64,000 nt of DNA from JAQUBU01 sp036677685 (GTDB lineage: Bacteria; Bacillota; Syntrophomonadia; Syntrophomonadales; Syntrophomonadaceae): positions 62,001-126,000 of the forward strand of contig JAVBWA010000024.1 in assembly GCA_036677685.1 (NCBI GenBank), in the 5' to 3' direction. The position numbers were made by a program, and so were the translations under genes. Under the pieces are notes generated by a model. That model was not told where the DNA came from and made no database searches. It saw nothing but the letters and a program-made list of their open reading frames with translations. Every line of letters begins with the position of its first letter. Position 1 is the stretch's first letter. Of the stretch, positions 1 to 8,080 are shown piece after piece.

Positions 1-160
1 GGCAAAAAGGTGAGCAGAGCAAATGGATTACACTCAGGGCCATGAGGGTTTTGAAGAGGTACAGAGGGTAGCGTTTGCCGCCGGAGAAACCGCGCCCGTC
101 ATTTTGATCTTGAACCCATGAAAATCCGGTAAAAAGGGCAATTGGATTTATATATCCTCT
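1..160. other. Window edge, no supported gene
   Basis: No start-to-stop gene is visible here. One plus-strand frame is open from the window edge to a stop near base 71 and reads like a basic C-terminal tail. It is too short to identify. Confidence 0.3.
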
Positions 161-1789
161 CTATTCGCTTACAGCAATATAGGGCATTGGGTCAACTGCT
201 TTCCCATTAATTCTGAATTCGAATTGACAATGTGGACCTGTAGCCATGCCTGTACTTCCGATTTCCGCTATTTTTTCTCCTTTATTGACCCAGTCGCCTG
301 TATCTACCGTCAAAGCGCTGCAATGTTCATATAAACAGGCTGTTCCATCGTTGTGAACTATGATTAAATAATTGCCATAGTATTCACTGCCGCCCAAGTC
401 GTCTTGAGTAGCAATCACCTTGCCATCATTTGCCGCTACAATATCGGCACCTGCTTTCTGGGCATAATCAATACCCGCATGAAGTTTATATTCATTAATT
501 ACGGGATGATATCTTTTTCCATATATGGATGATATCCTCCCGGATGGTACAGGAACCGTTAAAGCTTCGATATCTTCTTCTTTTATCATATTTTTATGAT
601 GCTGCGCAATTACAAAAAGAAACTGTTCAAGTGCAGAATTAAATTCATTGATGTTTTCTTTTTTTATATTATTTTTAGCAACAATATCCGCAAATAAGGC
701 TTTGCTGTCAAGCTCATCCAGGCTGGTTTTCCAGCTCATATCTTCTGAAATCTTTTCATTAGATGGAACAAGCTTATAAGCTAATGCTGAACCGGTTATA
801 CATATGGCTATGAATATTACAACAGATATTGCTGCCGTTTTACGGGAGAAGTTCCTTTTTTGCATAATAAGCATTAACCTCTTTTTAAGCCCTTTCTCGC
901 TTTCACATAAATTCGAATAAATACCTTCCTGTTTGTTGATTACGCTGGATAAAATGTTTAAAATAGATTGTCCATAGCAATGTCTCTCCTGTATGCTCAT
1001 ATCTTTGACGACTGCTTCATCACAGGATATTTCACAGAGTTCATTGATTTCATGAACCATTTTGTATATTAAGGGATTAAACCAATGCACAGCATTAGTC
1101 AACCAGGCTATTGCTTTGAACCACAGATCCTTTCTCTTGCAGTGGATCAGTTCATGGTTTAAAACAAATCTCAACTCGCTTTTATCCATATCCACCTGGG
1201 GTATTATTAAGTAAGATTTAATTAGTCCTGTCACCATTGGGGCCTTAATACTGGCATTGCATAGGAGGTTGATCTTTTGCCGGACTCCCAGGTCGTATCT
1301 GCATTCCTGATATATTTGATATATGCTGTTGTCCTCTTCCACAGCTACACTCGTTTCCAGAAGCTTTCTTTTGAATATTAGAAACTGTTTGCCTTTATGG
1401 GCCATAAATATCACCATTCCCCATATCCAAACCCAGAACAAATAGTATAAAGGATCGTCTGCATGAAAAGAATGTTTTGTCCTCTGGTAAGCCTGTTGTA
1501 AATCAATTTCGGCAACAGCGTTTACTGTTTCACCCTGTGTATCATCCAAAGAAATGGATTTTGTCTCCGCTGGAAGAACCACCAACCCGGGGGGGCTGTC
1601 CATAAAAACCTTTCCGGGGACAAAACCGATTGGTATAAGTAAAAATACCAGAACAATGAGATTTACATAGTAATTCCAGGCTGCAGAAAATGCTCTGGTG
1701 GTAAGCGGTCGCAGCATAAGGATGAAAAATAAAAGGATTCCTCCCGTAAGAGACATCGTCAGTATTGTTGCAAAAATCAGACGAGGCAT
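161..1789 (-). CDS. M56 (BlaR1-like) membrane metallopeptidase with C-terminal M23/LytM-like domain
   Basis: Likely a membrane sensor-protease of the BlaR1/MecR1 (M56) family. The N-terminal half has several hydrophobic segments. The zinc motif HELIH lies near residue 212, followed by a downstream CDEAVV element typical of M56. A further membrane segment near residues 320-340 leads to an extracytoplasmic C-terminal domain. In BlaR1 this is a penicillin-binding domain, but here it is M23/LytM-like: HAGID near residue 440 and a TGPHxxFE motif near residue 520. The usual HxH of that motif reads H-C-Q, so one zinc ligand is missing and the domain may bind rather than cut peptidoglycan. It lies directly downstream of the BlaI-like repressor. 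The ATG at 1789 is preferred over a GTG at 1798 because AGGTG sits 6 bases before the ATG. Confidence 0.85.
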   Translation of the reverse strand: MPRLIFATILTMSLTGGILLFFILMLRPLTTRAFSAAWNYYVNLIVLVFLLIPIGFVPGKVFMDSPPGLVVLPAETKSISLDDTQGETVNAVAEIDLQQAYQRTKHSFHADDPLYYLFWVWIWGMVIFMAHKGKQFLIFKRKLLETSVAVEEDNSIYQIYQECRYDLGVRQKINLLCNASIKAPMVTGLIKSYLIIPQVDMDKSELRFVLNHELIHCKRKDLWFKAIAWLTNAVHWFNPLIYKMVHEINELCEISCDEAVVKDMSIQERHCYGQSILNILSSVINKQEGIYSNLCESEKGLKKRLMLIMQKRNFSRKTAAISVVIFIAICITGSALAYKLVPSNEKISEDMSWKTSLDELDSKALFADIVAKNNIKKENINEFNSALEQFLFVIAQHHKNMIKEEDIEALTVPVPSGRISSIYGKRYHPVINEYKLHAGIDYAQKAGADIVAANDGKVIATQDDLGGSEYYGNYLIIVHNDGTACLYEHCSALTVDTGDWVNKGEKIAEIGSTGMATGPHCQFEFRINGKAVDPMPYIAVSE

Positions 1790-1790
1790 A

Positions 1791-2171
1791 TTATTCACCT
1801 GCTTTTTGGGAGAACCACTTTTTTAGTTCTTCAATCTCTTCGCTATTGATATTATCTCCTTCATACAAAGCAGCAATAAAACTTTTAACCGATCCTTTAT
1901 GGACGGTATTCAGGAATGAATAGGTTTCAAACTGCTTATATTCGTTCTCCGAGATTAAAGGAATATACTGATTGATTTTCCCGTTTTTTGAAGAGCTTAT
2001 AATTCCTTTTTCGGCCAGGCGGGCCAGAAATGTAAGCACCGTTGTGGGTTTCCAATTCTTTTTTTCATTTAGCGCCTGCAGAATTTCCGCTGAGGTGAGT
2101 GATTGCCCGGAATCCCAAATTACTTGCATAACTTCTCTTTCCGATTCGGATATTTTTTGAACTTTGCGCAT
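1791..2171 (-). CDS. BlaI/MecI/CopY-family transcriptional repressor
   Basis: A winged-helix repressor of about 126 residues, the usual length for BlaI/MecI. The N-terminus (SESEREVMQVIWDSGQ) and the recognition region (WKPTTVLTFLARLAEKG) match the family. In BlaI/MecI systems the repressor is inactivated when the partner M56 protease senses a cell-wall signal; that partner follows with a one-base gap. Two TACA/TGTA-type operators lie just upstream, so autoregulation is expected. The ATG at 2171 has GGGGGTG 6 bases before it; a GTG at 2180 is the alternative. Confidence 0.9.
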   Translation of the reverse strand: MRKVQKISESEREVMQVIWDSGQSLTSAEILQALNEKKNWKPTTVLTFLARLAEKGIISSSKNGKINQYIPLISENEYKQFETYSFLNTVHKGSVKSFIAALYEGDNINSEEIEELKKWFSQKAGE

Positions 2172-2194
2172 TAGGAGCACCCCCGCTTTTTATT

Positions 2195-2234
2195 CTACAT
2201 GTTGTAGTTTATGGCAATATACTACAATGTGTAG
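2195..2234 (-). promoter_or_regulatory. Twin BlaI/MecI-type operators
   Basis: Two dyads, each CTACA-N3-TGTAG, lie at 2195-2207 and 2222-2234, centred 27 bp apart and immediately upstream of the repressor gene. The TACA/TGTA dyad is the known signature of bla/mec operators. This supports autoregulation of the repressor-protease pair. Confidence 0.8.
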
Positions 2235-2670
2235 AATAAGATGTCAACAATAAAATATAAACCGATAATATATTGAATAATGTAAAAAGGACCGGGGATT
2301 CCGGTCCTTCTGTTCTTCGTAGTCGTTATGTGCTTTCATGGATTTTTCAGCTTTATTATTGTCCGGGGGCATAAGGAACATGCTTTTGAGGTCTTTCTCT
2401 GTTGATTAGAACAGACAAAAGCTCTAACAATAATGTTTTATCAATATATATCATAATTCCCTTTTGCCAATTGGATTTCCTGCTAAAAGGAGGAAAAAAT
2501 ATCTATTATGTAGAATAAACAAAAAATCTTGGTAAATTAGGTATGCGTTCAGTACTTTAAGCAAGCGTTTAAGAACCTTTAGCCGGGCATCAACGGGAGA
2601 ATATTATAGGTTTTTTACTGATATTAATTAGGTAATGGGTATTAGTTTCAGACATAAGGAGAGGTGAACA
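2235..2670. other. Intergenic region with a leftward terminator-like hairpin
   Basis: About 440 bases without a gene. A hairpin at 2287-2309 (AAGGACCGG/CCGGTCCTT) is followed by a T run when read on the minus strand, so it could stop leftward transcription reaching the blaI-like promoter. The rest is AT-rich and probably holds the promoter of the plus-strand operon at 2671. One AAAGGAGG at about 2485 is followed by ATG-TAG, a start-stop, so no peptide is claimed. Confidence 0.5.
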
Positions 2671-4032
2671 ATGGGAATTATTAAAGCGGCAGCTGGGGCC
2701 CTGGGAGGCGCTTTGGGAGATCAATGGCTGGAAACCATAGAACCTGGCCAAATAGATAATACAGTTTTATCATGCTACGGATTTTTACTCAGGAATGACG
2801 ACTCTCGCAGTTCTAACCGAAAGCGCACCGAAGGTGTGATTTCAAATGGTTCGATTATACATGTTCCCGAGAATGCATACATGCTGCTGGTAGATGGGGG
2901 AAAGATTATTGCGGCCACTGAAGAACCGGGTTATTACCAGGTGGAGAATTCCGCTTCACCCTCAATCTTCTTTAGGTCAGCAGAGGGGATTAAAACGGAA
3001 GGCTATAGTAATACGGACAGTCATGCCATTAACAGGCCTGGAGGTCTGGGCAATACTATTTACGATTCCTGGGAGCGTTTCAAGTTTGGGGGAACCACAC
3101 CCCTCAAACAAAGAGTGATATATATTAATAAACAGGAAATTCCCAGTATTCGTTTCGGAACCAAAAATCCCGTTCCGTTTACCGACCGGGTTATGGTTCC
3201 AGGCAGGCCTGTACCATGCAAATTAACCTCATTCGGCACTTATTCAATTAAGGTGGAAGATCCGCTTTTGTTTTATAAAGAGGTTTGCTCCAAGACTGAT
3301 ATGAGCAGTCTCACTATTAACGATATAGCAGAGCAGTATAACAACGAGTTTCTAATGGCATATGCTACAGCTCTGGCAAGATTGTCTGCTGATTACATCA
3401 TGGTTTCAGATATTCCCATGAAGACCATGGAACTTGGTCAATATATGGCGGGGGTACTGGATAGGGAATGGCTTTCCCAAAGGGGCTTTTCGATACAAAA
3501 CGTAGGAATAGCGGGTATTTCGTTTGATGACAGCACCAATAAACTATTAGAAAAATATGCCAATGACTCAATTCTTTTTGATCCTAATGCCAGAATTGCC
3601 CGTATGACCGGTGAAATAGCCTCTGGTTTGAAAGAAGCCGGATCGAACGAGGGAGGTGCTATGCTTGGTTTTGCCGGAATGGCAATGGGCCTCAATGCCG
3701 CGGGAGCAATGGGCGTAATGCCTGGGCAACAAGGATTTCGGCAGAATGAGAGTTCATTTTCTTCAAGCTCCATGCCAGGATGGACATGCCAATGCGGAAA
3801 TATAATGTCTTATGATTCTACCTTTTGTTCAAAATGCGGAAGCAAAAAGCCGGGTGCCCATGATAAAACCAGCTTAAACGAATGGATTTGTTCTTGCGGC
3901 AGACATGTTTTTGAAGGAACATTCTGCCCGAATTGCGGAACGAAAAAGCCCGGTGATAGCAAATGGGTCTGCAGTTGCGGGCATATTTCTGAAGATCTGT
4001 ACTGCAGCCAGTGCGGAAACAAAAAGCCTTGA
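2671..4032 (+). CDS. ydjI: SPFH-domain (YdjI-like) protein with three C-terminal zinc ribbons
   Basis: Resembles Bacillus YdjI, an SPFH-domain ('virion core protein') factor of the YdjGHI membrane-stress complex. The SPFH-like core covers about residues 20-310. A Gly/Ala/Met-rich linker follows, then three CxC...CxxC ribbons beginning near residues 370, 406 and 433, each ending in a Lys-Lys-Pro-type sequence. B. subtilis YdjI is shorter, so the triple ribbon is an elaboration. An AGGAG site precedes the ATG. It heads an apparent operon with a YdjG-like and a YdjH-like gene. In B. subtilis these partners help place PspA on the membrane. Confidence 0.8.
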   Translation: MGIIKAAAGALGGALGDQWLETIEPGQIDNTVLSCYGFLLRNDDSRSSNRKRTEGVISNGSIIHVPENAYMLLVDGGKIIAATEEPGYYQVENSASPSIFFRSAEGIKTEGYSNTDSHAINRPGGLGNTIYDSWERFKFGGTTPLKQRVIYINKQEIPSIRFGTKNPVPFTDRVMVPGRPVPCKLTSFGTYSIKVEDPLLFYKEVCSKTDMSSLTINDIAEQYNNEFLMAYATALARLSADYIMVSDIPMKTMELGQYMAGVLDREWLSQRGFSIQNVGIAGISFDDSTNKLLEKYANDSILFDPNARIARMTGEIASGLKEAGSNEGGAMLGFAGMAMGLNAAGAMGVMPGQQGFRQNESSFSSSSMPGWTCQCGNIMSYDSTFCSKCGSKKPGAHDKTSLNEWICSCGRHVFEGTFCPNCGTKKPGDSKWVCSCGHISEDLYCSQCGNKKP

Positions 4033-4132
4033 ACTGTTGACCGGTGTAAATTTGTTTAAAGCTGCGGACTGATATCATCATTGCTATCGCCATGGTTTTG
4101 CAGCGCTGTACTCGGAAAGAGGGGATTTGGTA

Positions 4133-5164
4133 ATGAGTTCGATAATGGAGTATAAATGTTTAAATTGCAAGGCTGGCTTGGAATTCGATCCGCCCTCGCA
4201 AAAATGGAAGTGCGGGTACTGCCTGAGTGAGTTTGAAAAAGAACAGCTTATCAGCAATGCGAGTGAAGAAGATTCGCTTAATCAAGATATGGCTGAATTA
4301 GATTCATACAACTGCACCAGTTGCGGAGCCCAGTTGATAGCCAGCGGAACGACATCTGCAACCTTCTGCGTGTACTGCAAAAGCCCGACCATTATCAAAG
4401 AAAGGTTTTCCGGCAAGTTTAAACCCTCTAGCTTAATACCCTTTAAATTAACAAAATCCCAAGCTGAGGATACCTATCGACAGTGGATAAGCAAGCGGTT
4501 ATTTACTCCAAATGAATTTAAGACCAAGGAGGAAATTGAGAGTATTACTGGTGTGTACGCTCCGTTCTGGCTTTTTGACTGTCAGGTTCACGGTGATCTT
4601 GAGGGAGAGGGAACCAGGATAAGATCGTGGACCGAGGGGGATTACAGATATACCCAGACCGAATACTTCAGTGTGGTCCGTCAGGGGACCGTCAGATATA
4701 ATCGTGTGCCTATTGATGCTTCGAAAAAACTGGACGATTCACTCATTTACACTATTGAACCTTATAACTATGCTGATTTGACAGAGTTTGCTATGCCCTA
4801 TATGTCGGGCTTTTTGGCAGAAAAGTTCGATTTCGAGGCACATGAAGCCGAGCAAATCATGATGCAGAGAGTGGAGGAATACACCCTGGACAGGTTAAGC
4901 GAAACAATAAGCGGTTATTCTTCCTATCAAACTACTGGCAATCAATTTACCGTGTCAGACAAGACTCATAGTTATTCGCTGCTGCCGGTTTATGTGCTGG
5001 TAAATAAATATAAGGGCAAAGAGTATATTTTTATGATTAATGGCCAAACCGGAAAGATAGCAGGTGATCCACCGGTTAGCTTCTGGAAACAGGTTCAATT
5101 CGCTGGTTGCATATTTGCTATAGTGTGGCTGCTGGCGGTGTTTGGGGGTGCTTTATTTGCGTAA
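4133..5164 (+). CDS. ydjG: YdjG-like zinc-ribbon membrane protein
   Basis: About 343 residues. Two CxxC pairs near residues 8-32 and two more near 58-82 form tandem zinc ribbons (CLNCKAG...CGYCLSEF and CTSCGAQL...CVYCKSPT). A long soluble region with FWLFDC and SLLPVYVL segments follows, then one C-terminal membrane helix. This matches B. subtilis YdjG in size and layout. The ATG at 4133 has GAGGGG about 9 bases upstream; a TTG at 4127 is too close to it. The end overlaps the next gene, suggesting translational coupling. Confidence 0.75.
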   Translation: MSSIMEYKCLNCKAGLEFDPPSQKWKCGYCLSEFEKEQLISNASEEDSLNQDMAELDSYNCTSCGAQLIASGTTSATFCVYCKSPTIIKERFSGKFKPSSLIPFKLTKSQAEDTYRQWISKRLFTPNEFKTKEEIESITGVYAPFWLFDCQVHGDLEGEGTRIRSWTEGDYRYTQTEYFSVVRQGTVRYNRVPIDASKKLDDSLIYTIEPYNYADLTEFAMPYMSGFLAEKFDFEAHEAEQIMMQRVEEYTLDRLSETISGYSSYQTTGNQFTVSDKTHSYSLLPVYVLVNKYKGKEYIFMINGQTGKIAGDPPVSFWKQVQFAGCIFAIVWLLAVFGGALFA

Positions 5165-6047
5165 AGGACTGGTAGTAACATTATTTGTTTTTATATTTGC
5201 CTGGTTTTTGAGTTGCAGCGGGGTATATGCCAGTCTATCCGGTAACGTTAAAGATGATCTGGATTATTTGAATGAAGAACAAATGCAAAATATTCAGGAT
5301 TTAATAGATAAGGCAGTTGTTGCTAATAATCTTGATATTGTTATAGTTATTACTGACAACACGGAAGGAAAATCATCACAGGATTATGCAGATGATTGTT
5401 ATGATACAAATGGTTTTGGCGTTGGAGATGATAAATCGGGTATATTAATGCTGATAAATATGCAGGAAAGACAAATCTGGATATCTACAACAGGAAAAGC
5501 TATCGATATCTTTACTGATTCGAGAATTTCAGATATGACTGGTGTTATTGCCGGTTTTTTGTCAGCAGGAAACTATTATGATGCTTGTATTGGTTTTGTA
5601 GACAAAGTAAAAAGCTATGCTCAGGAAGGCGTTCCGCCGGGACAGTACCGCGTTGATGAATCCCAGACCATCAATACGGATACCGAAAAGCAGTCTGAGC
5701 CTGTGGAACAAGTTGCAAGAACCGATACAAAAACCCCTGGTACCTATACTGGCAGGGTCTCTAATCGTATAAAATCAGGATTGATTTATGTTGTTGCCTT
5801 CATTATCGCTTTGCTGGCTGTAGTTATAGTGAGACATTCCTCTAAAACCAAAATCACAGTGACCAACCAAACCTACGAGGAGGATGGATCTTTCGTGTTA
5901 TCTGGTTCCAGCGATATTTTTTTAAGAGAGTCTACAAGCAGGGTCAAAATCGAGAAAAGCAGTCCCAAAAGCCTCGGGAGCAATTCCAGCACAACTCATA
6001 GCAGCAGTAGCGGTACAACCCATGGTGGCGGAGGTCGTAAATTTTAA
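5157..6047 (+). CDS. ydjH: TPM-domain (YdjH-like) exported membrane protein
   Basis: A signal peptide is followed by a TPM domain at about residues 30-155 (LDIVIVITDNT, GDDKSGILMLINM), a membrane segment near residues 205-225, and a Ser/Thr- and Gly-rich tail ending GGGGRKF. That tail is a hallmark of YdjH/YgcG-type TPM proteins. It completes the YdjI-YdjG-YdjH set. The TTG at 5157 is favoured because GGGGGTG lies 6 bases upstream inside the preceding gene; GTG at 5148 and TTG at 5142 are alternatives. Confidence 0.75.
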   Translation: MRKGLVVTLFVFIFAWFLSCSGVYASLSGNVKDDLDYLNEEQMQNIQDLIDKAVVANNLDIVIVITDNTEGKSSQDYADDCYDTNGFGVGDDKSGILMLINMQERQIWISTTGKAIDIFTDSRISDMTGVIAGFLSAGNYYDACIGFVDKVKSYAQEGVPPGQYRVDESQTINTDTEKQSEPVEQVARTDTKTPGTYTGRVSNRIKSGLIYVVAFIIALLAVVIVRHSSKTKITVTNQTYEEDGSFVLSGSSDIFLRESTSRVKIEKSSPKSLGSNSSTTHSSSSGTTHGGGGRKF

Positions 6048-6309
6048 TTTATTAATAGATCCGGTTCGCTGGATGAGGTGAGTTGAACTGCTTTACAGAG
6101 TTTTAGGGAGTTTCGACCCATCCGGGCGCATTATTATGATCGATTTTTAGTATAAACATTGAAGCGCATACATTGGTCATTGACCCACCGGCAGAATTAT
6201 TCAAAGTAACTGTTCTAGAAGTAGATGTATTGTTTCTTAGCCCAATTCACTGGCCAACTTTGGTATGAAGGACCGATAATCCACTGTTTTGAGAACAACC
6301 CCCCGGCAG

Positions 6310-6612
6310 CCTCTATCGGATTTATTGAATATAGAGTTCTTAAACAAAATGATCAGGAGATGTGATTGACTTTGGCACATCACCTCTGGTCTTAACGTTA
6401 TCAAGTTTTTCTTCATGTTTTCTGAACTCGTTAGTGTATTCCTGCCAGGGCTTGTCGTCTACGGTTATCCATAAAAAGCACATAATAATTGCCTCCCTTG
6501 GTTATTTCACTTTATTTTTCCCTTAGAGCAGTCTATTATGTAGATTTTATTGGAACATATATCGCCCTTCCCTTTATCCAGGATGCCAAGAGAACCGTCC
6601 TCGTGTCATGCC
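6310..6612. repeat. Repeat copy A (XRE tail + small ORF + upstream region)
   Basis: About 300 bp highly similar to 27855-28154. It contains the last ~18 codons of an XRE regulator gene (LSDLLNIEFLNK..., stop at about 6367), a complete convergent 47-codon ORF, the ORF's upstream region including ATTATGTAGATTTTATT, and a REP-like end (AGAGAACCGTCC). The XRE gene is otherwise missing here. Confidence 0.8.
6340..6483 (-). CDS. Small conserved protein of 47 residues (unknown)
   Basis: Starts at an ATG with GGGAGG 8 bases upstream. The product begins MCFLWITVDDKPWQEYTNEF and ends PKSITSPDHFV. The copy at 27883-28026 aligns over all 47 codons with substitutions but no gaps, which argues for past coding selection. 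I do not recognise the family. It is soluble, charged, and rich in Trp and aromatic residues at the N-terminus. Its 3' end overlaps the 3' end of an XRE regulator gene, preserved here only as a fragment, so it may be the partner in a small convergent module. Confidence 0.6.
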   Translation of the reverse strand: MCFLWITVDDKPWQEYTNEFRKHEEKLDNVKTRGDVPKSITSPDHFV

Positions 6613-6854
6613 TAGCGGTTAAATCTTTTCCCTTATGCAACCTTTCAATAATTTCTTAAATATTGCGCTCAAAGGTTTTCAAATGCCGGGTTAGACGTAA
6701 AAAGATATGCTACGCAAGCATATAAAAAAGTTGCAGCGTGGCATGGATATTGGTACGCCTTGATATGTGACACGCGGCGGCATATCTTTAAAAAGTTTAA
6801 TGACACAACAAAAACTCTCCTTGTGTCGGCGCAAAAGCGTTAAATCCCTTTTCA
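6613..6854. other. Intergenic region with an imperfect inverted repeat
   Basis: AAGATATGC near 6700 and GCATATCTT near 6780 can pair across about 75 bases. One plus-strand frame is open from about 6655 to 6842 but lacks a start codon and RBS, so no gene is called. Confidence 0.4.
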
Positions 6855-7388
6855 TTACATCACCGGTTGGTATTTATCAATCCGTATCAAGGCTAAATCT
6901 CCGGCCTTTTCGGTTGATATTTGGAGAACATAGTTAAAAAATTTTTCGCCTTTTTTAACCTCTAATGGACTTTCCATATGAGCAAATGAAATACCGGTAA
7001 AAGTCTCGACTATGGCTCCTTTAATTTTACAATTTTCACAGTTGGCATCTTTCCCGCAGCCCAACTCGGTAAATGATTGAATGCAATCAAATACCTGCCC
7101 GCCTCTAAATCCCTCAACTTCGGACAATTCTTTGCCGAAAAGCTCACAGGCCTTTTTATTGGCAGTATAAACTTGACGCGGCTCTGGCTGCAAAACCAGG
7201 ATGGGAGCATCAATTTTATCAATTGAATCCCTGATGGCTGGAAGATCATTGGAGTTGAATATCCTGTTTGTGCAAGATTTACAGGAACCTCCAGTAATAA
7301 TAAAATCAGAAGATTGTTCGTAGTTAACATTAAACTCATTTTGGCACCAAACGCATATAGGTGTTAAATTTGGTTTATTAGAAGTCAC
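6855..7388 (-). CDS. Cysteine-rich PAS-domain protein
   Basis: 177 residues. An N-terminal four-cysteine cluster (CVWC near residue 12, CKSC near residue 36) could bind a metal. A PAS-like region follows at about 55-170 (IDAPILVLQPEPRQVYTANKKA), with a second cluster containing GCGKDANCENC near residue 112. No output domain is present, so it is probably a single-domain sensor or partner protein. The GTG start at 7388 has GGAGG 7 bases upstream. Confidence is good for the PAS call and low for function. Confidence 0.6.
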   Translation of the reverse strand: MTSNKPNLTPICVWCQNEFNVNYEQSSDFIITGGSCKSCTNRIFNSNDLPAIRDSIDKIDAPILVLQPEPRQVYTANKKACELFGKELSEVEGFRGGQVFDCIQSFTELGCGKDANCENCKIKGAIVETFTGISFAHMESPLEVKKGEKFFNYVLQISTEKAGDLALIRIDKYQPVM

Positions 7389-7555
7389 TATAATACCTCC
7401 AAAAATAATTTTATTTAGCTACAATAGCCTATTTTTAATGTTCCTAAAAACAAACCACACCCCCTCATTGAAATAAGTAAGGAATAGTTGTATAAATGTG
7501 CAACTATACATATAGTTTTGGGAACAGTTAATAAAATGGCGCCGGTCACAAATTG

Positions 7556-8080
7556 CTAGCGGCGATACTCTGCAATATAGGGCAGATTACGGAAATGCTG
7601 CCGATAATCAAGACCATAACCAACCACAAACATATCGGGCATGGTGAAACATTTGTAATCTATATTTATAGGCAGGAGCCGCTCGGCGGGGTTGTCCAGC
7701 AGGGTGCATATTTTGAGGCTGGCGGGACGGGATTCCTCCAGACGCTGGCAAATGTATCCCAGAGTGAAGCCGGTTCCGATAATATCCTCTACTAGCAATA
7801 CATGCCGTCCCTCTATATTAACATCAAGATCCTTTTTGAACTGAACGGCGGTTTTACCCGATTCATCGCGGGTTACCCCGATAGACAGAAAATCTATAAT
7901 TACGGGCATGGTCAAGTGACGGGTCAAGTCAGCCACAAAATAGAAAGAACCCTTGAGGATGCAAATTATGACCAGTTCCTGACTCTGGTAGTCCAGGTTG
8001 ATCGTTACGGCTATTTCCGCTAACCGCTGCTGGATTTGCTCCTCTGTATAAATAATTTTGCCAAGATTAGGTGAATTCAT
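7556..8080 (-). CDS. hpt: Hypoxanthine phosphoribosyltransferase
   Basis: Purine salvage enzyme that converts hypoxanthine or guanine plus PRPP to IMP or GMP. 174 residues is the typical length. The PRPP-binding motif VLLVEDIIGTGFTL, the ILKGSFYFVADL region and the C-terminal VVGYGLDY segment are all present. The ATG overlaps the upstream kinase-like gene's stop codon (TAATG), so the two are probably translated together. Confidence 0.92.
   Translation of the reverse strand: MNSPNLGKIIYTEEQIQQRLAEIAVTINLDYQSQELVIICILKGSFYFVADLTRHLTMPVIIDFLSIGVTRDESGKTAVQFKKDLDVNIEGRHVLLVEDIIGTGFTLGYICQRLEESRPASLKICTLLDNPAERLLPINIDYKCFTMPDMFVVGYGLDYRQHFRNLPYIAEYRR

Noticed and set aside
1..160. End of a transposase gene entering from the left edge
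   Set aside because: A frame of about 22 basic residues is too short to assign.
2485..2515. Leader peptide after AAAGGAGG
   Set aside because: The only ATG at proper spacing is followed directly by TAG.
6655..6842. Open frame with KKVAAWHGYWY-like wording
   Set aside because: No start codon or RBS, and no second copy to show coding selection; kept only as intergenic.
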